A stretch of 64,000 nt of DNA from NCBI GenBank assembly GCA_004558305.1, contig SFDG01000001.1, forward strand, positions 1 to 64,000, written 5' to 3'. The DNA is from Phocaeicola plebeius. Its GTDB lineage: Bacteria; Bacteroidota; Bacteroidia; Bacteroidales; Bacteroidaceae. This document shows, piece after piece, positions 1 to 6,852 of this stretch (position 1 is the first letter of the stretch; every line of letters starts with the position of its first letter). A program made the position numbers and the translations under genes. A model generated the notes under the pieces. The model made no database searches. It saw only the letters and a list, made by a program, of their open reading frames with translations, and had not been told where the DNA came from.

Positions 1-2253
1 CTTGCCCATGCTGTAGGTCAGCGACAGGTTGTGCGAGAACTGGTTGGGCACCACGTAGTCCCCCTTGTTCGCACCGAGGTTCGACGAGTAGTAGGTGAAG
101 CTGTGCAGATACTGGTTGTCGTAGGTCAGCGTCAGCACGTTACCGCGCGTCCCGCAGTTGTGCCAGGTGAGGTTCACGTCCGAGTCGGCGAACAGATAAG
201 GCAGGTTCGAGATGCGCTGCTTGTAGTTGATGTTGGCCGTAGTGCTGCCCATGGCCGTCGGCATATTGTCGCACACGTTCATCTTCGTGAAGTTGCCGCC
301 CACGCTCAGCCACCGCGAGAAGCCGTAGCGGGCGGAAAGGTTGAAACCTTTGGTGAGCACGCTGCCGTAGTTCACGTAGGAGGCTGCATACTTGCCGCCG
401 CTCATGCTGGCGATGTTGCGCTGGATATAGTCCTTCGTGTCGCGGTACACCAGTCCGCCTTCCACATAGACCGAATGCTTGCCGAACGTGCGGGCATAGC
501 TCAGGCTGAAGTTCACGTTATGGCTCCGCTCGGGGCGGATGCCGATATCGCCCATTTCGAGGTCCTCGTCGCCGAACATCTCCTCGACGGTCGGCAGTCG
601 GCACGCCTTTTCGTACGACAGCTTTGCCTGCAGGCCCGGCAGGAGGAAACAGGTGCCGGCTGCACCGTAGCCCCAGAAATCGATGGAGCGGGTGGTGCGT
701 TCGTAGGCTTCGGCGTTCGAGGTGGTAGCCACCGGGCCGGCCACATACTGACGGTAGTACTTCCCGAAGGCCGAGAAGTTCCAGCGGTCGGAGGGCAGGA
801 AGCGGTAGGAGAGTCCCGAGATGTTCTTGCGGGTCTGCTTGTCGATGGGGTCGGTCACCGCTTCGGCGGTGAGCAGCGAGGTGTTGCGGCGGCGGAACGT
901 GTTGAGCACGTGGTTGAAGGTAAACGTGTGGGCCGTCCCGATGCGGTAGTGGGCCGTCAGCGTCGCGTTCCAGTTCTGCTGCAGGGCCTGCTGGTGCTGG
1001 TACGACTGCTCGCCCGGCGAGTTGAGGAGGGCCTTATCGCCCAGCCAGTTGTATTTGTAGGAGGCGGTGTCGACATTGGTCGTCAGGTCGCGGTTGTAGT
1101 TGGCGGTGAGGGTCACCTCCAGTCCCTTGGTGAAGAGATTGCGCTTGGCATACTCCACGGAGGGCATCAGGGCGTGGCCGTGGCGGTGTTTCTGGCCGTA
1201 GACAATCTCCTGGCGCACCCCGTTCTGGATTTCCTTGTAGAGGTGGGAGTAGGTGAACCCCAGCAGCAGCCGGTCGGCCCACGAGCGGCCCGTCAGCCCC
1301 ACTTTGGCGACGACCGCCTCGTTGTGGTAGGTGTCGTTGAAGCGTTTCACGTGCTGCTTCAGGTCGCGGTCGATGCGTCCGGTCTCGAAGTCCTCCACGG
1401 GCGAGTCTACGTGGTAGCTGTTGTCCGAGTAGTTCTGGAAGGCATTGACCTCGTAGGTGAAGCCGTTGCCGAAGGTCTGCCCGAAGTGGAGGTTCGACTT
1501 GTGGGTATTGAACGACCCGAACGAATAGGAGGCATCGGCGAACCAGCCTTTGTGGCGTTTCTGGGTGACGATGTTCACCACGCCGCCGATGGCATCGGTG
1601 CCGAACCCTACGGGGACGACCCCCTTGTAGACCTCGATGCGCTGGGCATAGTTCACGGGGATGTTGTTCAGTCCGAACGAGGCCCCCACGCCCTCCTGGG
1701 GCACTCCGTCGATGAAGACCTTGACATGCTTGCCGCTGAACCCGTCCATCATGAGCGAGAGGTCGGAGCCTACGCCGCCCGATTCGCGCAGCTTCAGGCC
1801 GGGGGCCTTGGCCAGCGCATCGCTCAGGTTCTTGGTGGAGTTCTGCATCTCGCGGGTGTCTACGGCCACGGTGTTGAAGGCCGAGCGTTTCACCCGTCCC
1901 ACGCCATTGGCCATCACCACCACTTCGTCCAGCTCCACTTCGGTAGCCGTCAGCAGGATGTTCATTTTCTGACGCTGGTCGGTCAGGCAGACGGACTTTT
2001 CCACGGTCTCATAGCCGATGGCAGAGACCACCAGCGTGTACGTTCCGGCGGGTGCATGGAGGTAATAATGGCCGTCGTCGTTCGAGGCGCAGCCGTAGCT
2101 CGTCCCCTTGAGGTAGACGGTGGCAAAGCCCACGGAAGACTTGTCCTTGGTAATGATTTTCCCTGAGAGGGAAGCCGACGGGGTCTGTCCGAGTGCGGTC
2201 AGGACGATGAATCCCATCAGAAAAAGGGTGAAGATAGTTCTTTTCGTCATCAT
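1..2253 (-). CDS. TonB-dependent outer-membrane receptor (3' end cut by window)
   Basis: Reading the minus strand from ATG-ATG at 2253/2250 gives about 750 residues with no stop before the window edge. It starts with a signal peptide (MTKRT..GFIVLTALGQ), followed by a CarboxypepD_reg-like domain (about residues 25-105, with VGFATVYLKGTS and LVVSAIGYETVEKSV) and a TonB plug (about 110-230, DEVVVMANG, VFIDGVPQEG, IGGVVNIVT). The remainder is beta-barrel-like. No SusD partner is adjacent on the visible side, so it resembles a siderophore, haem or cobalamin-type transporter more than a SusC. The substrate is unknown. It has its own promoter with a palindromic box (2289-2336). The first or second ATG could be the start. 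Confidence 0.93.
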   Translation of the reverse strand, partial: MMTKRTIFTLFLMGFIVLTALGQTPSASLSGKIITKDKSSVGFATVYLKGTSYGCASNDDGHYYLHAPAGTYTLVVSAIGYETVEKSVCLTDQRQKMNILLTATEVELDEVVVMANGVGRVKRSAFNTVAVDTREMQNSTKNLSDALAKAPGLKLRESGGVGSDLSLMMDGFSGKHVKVFIDGVPQEGVGASFGLNNIPVNYAQRIEVYKGVVPVGFGTDAIGGVVNIVTQKRHKGWFADASYSFGSFNTHKSNLHFGQTFGNGFTYEVNAFQNYSDNSYHVDSPVEDFETGRIDRDLKQHVKRFNDTYHNEAVVAKVGLTGRSWADRLLLGFTYSHLYKEIQNGVRQEIVYGQKHRHGHALMPSVEYAKRNLFTKGLEVTLTANYNRDLTTNVDTASYKYNWLGDKALLNSPGEQSYQHQQALQQNWNATLTAHYRIGTAHTFTFNHVLNTFRRRNTSLLTAEAVTDPIDKQTRKNISGLSYRFLPSDRWNFSAFGKYYRQYVAGPVATTSNAEAYERTTRSIDFWGYGAAGTCFLLPGLQAKLSYEKACRLPTVEEMFGDEDLEMGDIGIRPERSHNVNFSLSYARTFGKHSVYVEGGLVYRDTKDYIQRNIASMSGGKYAASYVNYGSVLTKGFNLSARYGFSRWLSVGGNFTKMNVCDNMPTAMGSTTANINYKQRISNLPYLFADSDVNLTWHNCGTRGNVLTLTYDNQYLHSFTYYSSNLGANKGDYVVPNQFSHNLSLTYSMGK

Positions 2254-2288
2254 AATCTTTGCAACTGATTATTCTTGGTTTTACGGCT

Positions 2289-2336
2289 GCAAAGGTAGGG
2301 CGACGACACCGACTCCCCAATACCTAAAAGTGGGTA
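2289..2336 (-). promoter_or_regulatory. Promoter with palindromic operator-like box for the TonB receptor
   Basis: On the minus strand a -7 element TACCTTTGC lies at 2289-2297 and TTG at 2318-2320, separated by exactly 20 bases, which is the Bacteroidetes promoter layout. Immediately upstream and abutting the TTG is the palindrome TACC-N8-GGTA at 2321-2336. The same box, TTG, 20-base spacer and -7 element occur on the plus strand at 6238-6285, so the box is probably a shared activator or repressor site. Confidence 0.7.
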
Positions 2337-2430
2337 TAGTTCTTCATTCTCCGCTTTCAGGCCTAATGGGTGCTGGGATTCCTGTTCTTTCTTTTTGCCG
2401 GGCTTTCCGTCGATTTCGGGCCGGCTGTCC

Positions 2431-2985
2431 CTACTGCTTCGGGTGCATGATTCTCCTTGTCTCCGCTCGGGCCTCGCGCCATCGGGGGAAATACCGGGTC
2501 AGGAGGCGGTGGAAGCGGTCGCTGTGGTCGGGAACCAGCAGATGCACCAGTTCGTGCACCACTACATGCTCGATGCACCACTCGGGCAGCAGCAGGGTGT
2601 AGAGGCTGATGGTGATGTGGCGGCGGGCAGGGGAGCAGTCGCCCCATTTCGAGATGAACGGCTTGTAGTCGATGTGGGGCGGCTCCACGTTCATCAGCGG
2701 AGCATAGCGGGCCACGAGGGGGCGCACGATGCCGTCGAGCCGGGCGGCGGCTTCGGCCCGCTGTCCGGGCGTGTGGAGCGGCAGGCGGTCGTAGAAAGAG
2801 GTGCGCTGACGCTGATGCTCCTCCATTTTCTGCAGGCTGTCCTCAATCCATTGGCGGTGGTCGGCGATGAACTGCCGGACGGTGGCCTCGGGGGTATGGT
2901 AGGGGGCACTGACGTTGACTTTTCCCGTGGGCGTGACCCGCAGCGACAGACGCGATGTGCGGCGGTAGGTGACGGTTATCTGCAT
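2431..2985 (-). CDS. YgjP/SprT-like metallohydrolase (DUF45 family)
   Basis: This 184-residue protein carries the zinc signature HELVH near residue 150 followed by a PDHSDRFH segment, as in YgjP-type M48/DUF45 proteins. The upstream part (YKPFISKWGDCS) is also typical of that family. The role in cells is poorly defined; a zinc-dependent protease or hydrolase is expected from the family. The start is ATG at 2985 (MQITVTYRR), which overlaps the end of the acetyltransferase gene by 10 bases and indicates cotranscription as the last gene of the recR cluster. An in-frame extension further upstream exists but only shadows the acetyltransferase gene. Confidence 0.85.
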   Translation of the reverse strand: MQITVTYRRTSRLSLRVTPTGKVNVSAPYHTPEATVRQFIADHRQWIEDSLQKMEEHQRQRTSFYDRLPLHTPGQRAEAAARLDGIVRPLVARYAPLMNVEPPHIDYKPFISKWGDCSPARRHITISLYTLLLPEWCIEHVVVHELVHLLVPDHSDRFHRLLTRYFPRWREARAETRRIMHPKQ

Positions 2986-3527
2986 GGGGCGGAAGGAAGG
3001 GAGGTGGTACATTGCAGCAGGCAGACATCCTGGTAGCCTTGGCCCGTGAAGAGCCAGTCGTTCAGCCGGCCGGTGCAGACGAAGCCGCAGCGTTCGAACA
3101 GGCGGAGGCAGGGGGCATTGTCGGTCCGCACGTAGGCGTAGAGCTGGTGCAGGCCCAGCCAGTCCAGACAGTGGCGGACGACCAGCTGCAGGGCCTCGGA
3201 GGCCAGACCGATGCCGCGGTAGGGGCGGGTCAGCAGGATGCCTACCTCGGCCCGCCGGTGGCGGGGGTCGAAATTGAACACGTCGATGATGCCGGCCATG
3301 GAGTCGTGGCCCCGGTAGTCGATGAGCAGCCGCAGCTCGCGGTCGGCGAAGAGGTCGTTGGTGTTCTGGCAGATGTATTGTTCGAACTGGTAGCGCGAGT
3401 AAGGTCCCGTGGCCGACGGGACTGCCTCCTGCTCGTCCGCCTCGTTTTCTAACTGTAGCAGCCGGTCCACGTCCTCCGGTTCGGGGGCACGCAGACGGAT
3501 ACGGGGGGTGGAGAGCTGCGGCTTCAT
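2976..3527 (-). CDS. GNAT family N-acetyltransferase (RimJ/RimL-like)
   Basis: The 183-residue product begins MKPQLSTPRIRLRAPEPED, the usual opening of RimJ/RimL/SpeG-type acetyltransferases. It has the acetyl-CoA binding turn RPYRGIGLASEAL around residue 115 and the C-terminal DNAPCLRLFERCGF segment. It probably acetylates a protein terminus or a small amine; the substrate cannot be read from sequence. The ATG at 3527 overlaps the stop of the upstream membrane protein gene as ATGA, so the two are translationally coupled in the recR cluster. Confidence 0.88.
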   Translation of the reverse strand: MKPQLSTPRIRLRAPEPEDVDRLLQLENEADEQEAVPSATGPYSRYQFEQYICQNTNDLFADRELRLLIDYRGHDSMAGIIDVFNFDPRHRRAEVGILLTRPYRGIGLASEALQLVVRHCLDWLGLHQLYAYVRTDNAPCLRLFERCGFVCTGRLNDWLFTGQGYQDVCLLQCTTSLPSAPCR

Positions 3528-4003
3528 GACGCAGAGTCCTCCTTGTCGGGCAGGGCAGGGAGCGACAGCTCGTCCTCCATCCGCTTGCGGCCGGGAACAC
3601 AGAACAGGGTGGCGACCATCACCATTCCTGCGCAGAGCAGTCCGGTGGTCGAGAGGGTCCAGTAGTAGACCGTGAGGTTCGACAGGGCGGCCACCAGCAG
3701 GAGGCACAGCCGCACTTCGCTCCACCGGCGGTAGCCGCGCAGGGCTTCGGCGAGGGGCAGCTGGCGGACATAGCGGGTGAGCGACAGCTGGAAGAGCCGC
3801 AGCGACAGGGGGATGAGGAGGACGGCCAACAGGATGCCGGCGGTCTGGAGCAGGTATTCGGCCTGGGGATGGCCGGCATAGATGCCGCGGGGCAGGACAT
3901 CGCTCTCGTAGAGGGCGGCCAGCAGGAGGGGCAATGCCCAGAGCAGGGCATATTCGGCTTTCAGCCGGGCAAGGGGGAGCAGGTGGTTCATATTCTTCTT
4001 CAT
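3524..4003 (-). CDS. Small four-helix membrane protein, unknown function
   Basis: This 159-residue protein has four hydrophobic stretches (about residues 20-36, 52-71, 95-114 and 117-135), a positively charged N-terminus and an acidic polar tail. I do not recognise a named domain. It lies 86 bases downstream of recR and overlaps the next acetyltransferase gene by ATGA, so it belongs to the same transcription unit. Function is not inferable beyond an inner-membrane location. Confidence 0.8.
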   Translation of the reverse strand: MKKNMNHLLPLARLKAEYALLWALPLLLAALYESDVLPRGIYAGHPQAEYLLQTAGILLAVLLIPLSLRLFQLSLTRYVRQLPLAEALRGYRRWSEVRLCLLLVAALSNLTVYYWTLSTTGLLCAGMVMVATLFCVPGRKRMEDELSLPALPDKEDSAS

Positions 4004-4089
4004 GTCTGTTTTCTTTTCGTTTCTGATTTTTTTCTTCCTGATGTGTCGTTGCCGGAATCAGGGAGCCAGGGTCATCGGAGGCACGCGGC

Positions 4090-4710
4090 CTACAGGGTGC
4101 CCGTGAAGACGGTACGGTTGGCGATGGAGCGGCCCAGGGTCACCTCGTCGGCATACTCCAGCTCGTCGCCCATGGCGATGCCGCGGGCAATGAGGGTCAC
4201 CTTCACGTCGGGGTAGGGAGCCAGCTTGCGGAAGATGTAGAAGTTGGTGGTGTCGCCTTCCATGGTAGGGCTGAGGGCCAGGATGACCTCCTTCACCACG
4301 CCGCTTTTCACCCGTTCCACCAGGCTGTCTATCTGCAGGTCGGAAGGGCCGATGCCGTCCATGGGCGAAATGACACCGCCCAGCACATGGTAGAGGCCGC
4401 GGAACTGCTGGGTGTTCTCCACGGCCATGACGTCGCGGATGTTCTCCACCACGCAGACGGTAGACGCATCGCGGGCGGGGTTGGCGCAGAGCTGGCAGAT
4501 GTCGGTATCGGAGATGTTGTGGCACACGCGGCAGTACTTCACCTCGTGCTTCAGCGTACTGATGGATTGACTGAACGCGTCCACCCGTTCCGTGTCCTGG
4601 CGCAGCAGGTGCAGCACGAGGCGCATGGCGGTCTTGCGGCCGATGCCCGGCAGCTTGGCGAACTCGCCGACCGCCTTTTCGAGGAGGACCGATGAATAGT
4701 GTTGGCTCAT
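4090..4710 (-). CDS. recR: Recombination mediator RecR
   Basis: RecR works with RecO (and RecF) to load RecA onto SSB-coated single-stranded DNA at gaps. The 206-residue product has the helix-hairpin-helix near residues 20-31 ([12 protein letters not shown]), a C4 zinc finger with Cys 60, 63, 72 and 75, and a Toprim domain ([12 protein letters not shown], then [15 protein letters not shown] and [11 protein letters not shown]). Length and order match the family. It heads a minus-strand cluster and is divergent from the symporter gene at 4790. Confidence 0.97.
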   Translation of the reverse strand: MSQHYSSVLLEKAVGEFAKLPGIGRKTAMRLVLHLLRQDTERVDAFSQSISTLKHEVKYCRVCHNISDTDICQLCANPARDASTVCVVENIRDVMAVENTQQFRGLYHVLGGVISPMDGIGPSDLQIDSLVERVKSGVVKEVILALSPTMEGDTTNFYIFRKLAPYPDVKVTLIARGIAMGDELEYADEVTLGRSIANRTVFTGTL

Positions 4711-4762
4711 TTCTTGGGGTGCATTTTCAAATTCGGGTGCGAAGATACAAAATAAAAAGCAT

Positions 4763-4770
4763 TATCTTTG
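4763..4770 (+). promoter_or_regulatory. -7 promoter element of the symporter gene
   Basis: TATCTTTG matches the Bacteroidetes TAnnTTTG element, 19 bases before the ATG at 4790. No clear TTG is seen at -33. A weaker opposite-strand element (TATCTTCGC, 4739-4747) could serve recR. Confidence 0.5.
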
Positions 4771-4789
4771 TGCCCCAAAACAGAAAAAC

Positions 4790-6250
4790 ATGAACGGAAC
4801 ATTTATTCTTCTTACCATTCTGGCCTATCTGGGCCTGCTGCTGCTCATTGCGCAGCTCACGGGGGCCCGCCATGCTGATAATGAAGCCTTCTTCCGGGGC
4901 AACCGCCAGTCGCCCTGGTACATTGTCTCTTTCGGCATGATCGGGGCCTCACTGTCGGGGGTGACTTTCGTGTCGGTGCCCGGCATGGTGCGTTTCATCG
5001 ACATGACCTACATGCAGACCTGCCTGGGGTTCTTCTTCGGCTATCTGGTCATTGCCCGTGTCCTGCTGCCCCTCTACTACCGGCTGAACCTGACTTCCAT
5101 CTACACCTACCTCGGCGAGCGGTTCGGGCCGGGTGCCTACACCACGGGGGCCTCGTTCTTCCTGCTCTCCAAGCTGCTGGGGGCGGCGGCCCGGCTCTAC
5201 CTGGTCTGCGTCATCCTGCAGCATTTCGTGTTCGATGCCTTCCATATCCCCTTTGCGGCGACGGCGGTGGGCACGGTGGCGCTCATCTGGATCTATACGC
5301 GGCGCAGCGGCATCCGTACCATCGTGTGGACCGACAGCCTGCAGACCCTCTGCCTGCTGGCGGCACTGGGGCTGATCGTGTGGCAGGTGACGGCGGTGCT
5401 CGGGCTGGATGTCAGGGGGGCGGTCGACCTGGTGCGCGAGAGTCCTCACAGCCGCATTTTCGTCTTCGATGACTGGCAGTCCAAGCAGAATTTCTTCAAG
5501 CAGTTCCTGAGCGGTATCTTCATCACCATTGTCATGACGGGGCTGGACCAGGACATGATGCAGAAGAACCTTTCGTGCCGGAACCTGAAGGAGGCGCAGA
5601 AAAACATGTGCTGTTACGGCATTTCGTTTGTCCCCGTCAACCTGCTGTTCCTGGCGCTGGGCATCCTGCTGCTGGCGGCGGCCGGGCGGATGGGGCTGGA
5701 GGTGCCGGCCTCGGGCGATGACCTGTTGCCGCTCTTTGCAGCCGGCGGCCATCTGGGGTCTGCCGTACTGGTCTTCTTTACGGTGGGCATCATTGCCGCC
5801 GCCTTTTCCAGTGCCGACTCGGCCTTGGCCGCTCTGACCACCAGCTGCTGCATCGACCTGCTCAAGATCGGGCGGTTCGGCGAGGAGAAGGCCCGGCGCA
5901 TCCGCCGGCAGGTCCATCTGCTGGTGGCTGTCGTCTTCGTGGCGTGCATCCTGGTGTTTGAGGCGGTGGGCAGCCGGAGCGTCATCGACACCATCTATGT
6001 GCTGGCTTCCTACACCTACGGCCCGCTGTTGGGCCTCTACGGCTTCGGGCTGTTCAGCCGTCGCCGCCCGCGCGACCGCTATGTCCCCGTGGTGGCGGTG
6101 GCTTCCCCCCTGTTGTGTTTCGCCATCGACGGCCTCACCCGTGCCGCCACCGGTTACCAGTTCGGCTACGAATTGCTTATGCTGAACGGACTGCTGACTG
6201 CCGGCGGCCTTTACCTGCTGAGCCTGCGCCCCACAAATACCAACTTTTAG
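4790..6250 (+). CDS. Sodium:solute symporter (SSS family)
   Basis: The 486-residue protein has about thirteen hydrophobic segments and SSS family landmarks: GASLSGVTFVSVPG near residue 55, the Y-x-G-E-R-F turn (TYLGERFGPGAY) near 110, and the Na+-site-like segment AAFSSADSALAALTTSCC near 340. It imports an organic solute with sodium; the substrate (sugar, sialic acid, amino acid or other) cannot be told from sequence. The gene is monocistronic on the plus strand. Its TAG stop at 6248-6250 lies inside a palindromic regulatory box (6238-6253) that faces downstream. Confidence 0.92.
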   Translation: MNGTFILLTILAYLGLLLLIAQLTGARHADNEAFFRGNRQSPWYIVSFGMIGASLSGVTFVSVPGMVRFIDMTYMQTCLGFFFGYLVIARVLLPLYYRLNLTSIYTYLGERFGPGAYTTGASFFLLSKLLGAAARLYLVCVILQHFVFDAFHIPFAATAVGTVALIWIYTRRSGIRTIVWTDSLQTLCLLAALGLIVWQVTAVLGLDVRGAVDLVRESPHSRIFVFDDWQSKQNFFKQFLSGIFITIVMTGLDQDMMQKNLSCRNLKEAQKNMCCYGISFVPVNLLFLALGILLLAAAGRMGLEVPASGDDLLPLFAAGGHLGSAVLVFFTVGIIAAAFSSADSALAALTTSCCIDLLKIGRFGEEKARRIRRQVHLLVAVVFVACILVFEAVGSRSVIDTIYVLASYTYGPLLGLYGFGLFSRRRPRDRYVPVVAVASPLLCFAIDGLTRAATGYQFGYELLMLNGLLTAGGLYLLSLRPTNTNF

Positions 6251-6285
6251 GTATTGTGCAGACGGTTTTCTGCCCTTACCTTTGC
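6238..6285 (+). promoter_or_regulatory. Orphan promoter with palindromic box, overlapping the symporter stop codon
   Basis: The palindrome TACC-N8-GGTA (6238-6253) is followed directly by TTG (6254-6256), a 20-base spacer and the -7 element TACCTTTGC (6277-6285). Box sequence and spacing are the same as at the TonB receptor promoter (2289-2336, opposite strand), with one base difference in the box. No convincing gene starts downstream before the convergent gene at 6562-6813. Confidence 0.65.
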
Positions 6286-6561
6286 AGTGTTGTTAGTCAT
6301 AAGAATTACGTGAACCACAAATGTAGTAAAAAGTTAGTTAGTTGCAAAGTAGAACACGATTCCTTGTCTGTCATGCTGCGCGTGAGCGCAGGGACTTGTA
6401 AATTATTTATGTTGTCATTCCGGACGTGAGCGAAGGGGCTGAATCCATGTGTTGACGCTTTACAGATTGACTGCGCGTTGGACATTGTTTCTTCGCTGCG
6501 TTCGGAATGACAAACAAAATGACGGCATCTTGAATTTTGAAACACCCTCCTACAGTTTTCG
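6251..6561. repeat. Gene-free spacer filled with dispersed repeats
   Basis: This spacer holds the end of the orphan promoter and a small perfect stem (CTGCGC-GTGA-GCGCAG, 6376-6391). It also has two GTCATTCCG / CGGAATGAC motifs (about 6413-6425 and 6499-6510) and a copy of the repeat GACAAACAAAATGACGGC...ACACCCTC (about 6507-6552), related to copies near 21115 and 56244. Open frames here translate the repeats (for example CHSERSEE) and do not look like genes. Confidence 0.6.
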
Positions 6562-6813
6562 TCATTCGGAGCAACGCGAACTCCCATTTTCCTCCTTCAG
6601 CTTGGCCACGATGCGGCGGAGCAAGGAAACATACCCCTGCATGTTCGGATTCGTGCTGTATAGACTGGCTTGGTCGAAGAGGCATTTCACGGTGTGTTCC
6701 ACATGGGGAATAAATATAGACTTGTCCAGCTGCAGCGATTCCGGTATCGTCAGTGACGCGAACTCTGTCCTCAGCGTTTCCAGTTCTTCTGCGGTAATGA
6801 TTTTCTTTTCCAT
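6562..6813 (-). CDS. Small conserved-looking protein, DUF6965-like
   Basis: An 83-residue soluble protein (MEKKIITAEELETLRTEFAS...) whose central part, PESLQLDKSIFIPHVEHTV followed by NPNMQGYVSLLRRIV, resembles the layout of the small DUF6965 proteins of Bacteroidales as I recall them; the match is from memory and weak. It starts 39 bases after the Omp85 lipoprotein gene and is likely its operon partner. Function is unknown. Confidence 0.6.
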   Translation of the reverse strand: MEKKIITAEELETLRTEFASLTIPESLQLDKSIFIPHVEHTVKCLFDQASLYSTNPNMQGYVSLLRRIVAKLKEENGSSRCSE

Positions 6814-6852
6814 GTCCAGTATCTATTATTAAATATGTATATCCATCGTTGT

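Noticed and set aside
31..2166. A 711-codon open frame on the plus strand
   Set aside because: It lies antisense to the TonB receptor gene, has no recognisable domain and a composition typical of a shadow of GC-rich coding sequence.
6306..6832. Open frames containing CHSERSEE-like peptides
   Set aside because: They translate dispersed GTCATTCCG-type repeats, which give such peptides in many Bacteroides gaps, and they lack homology to proteins.
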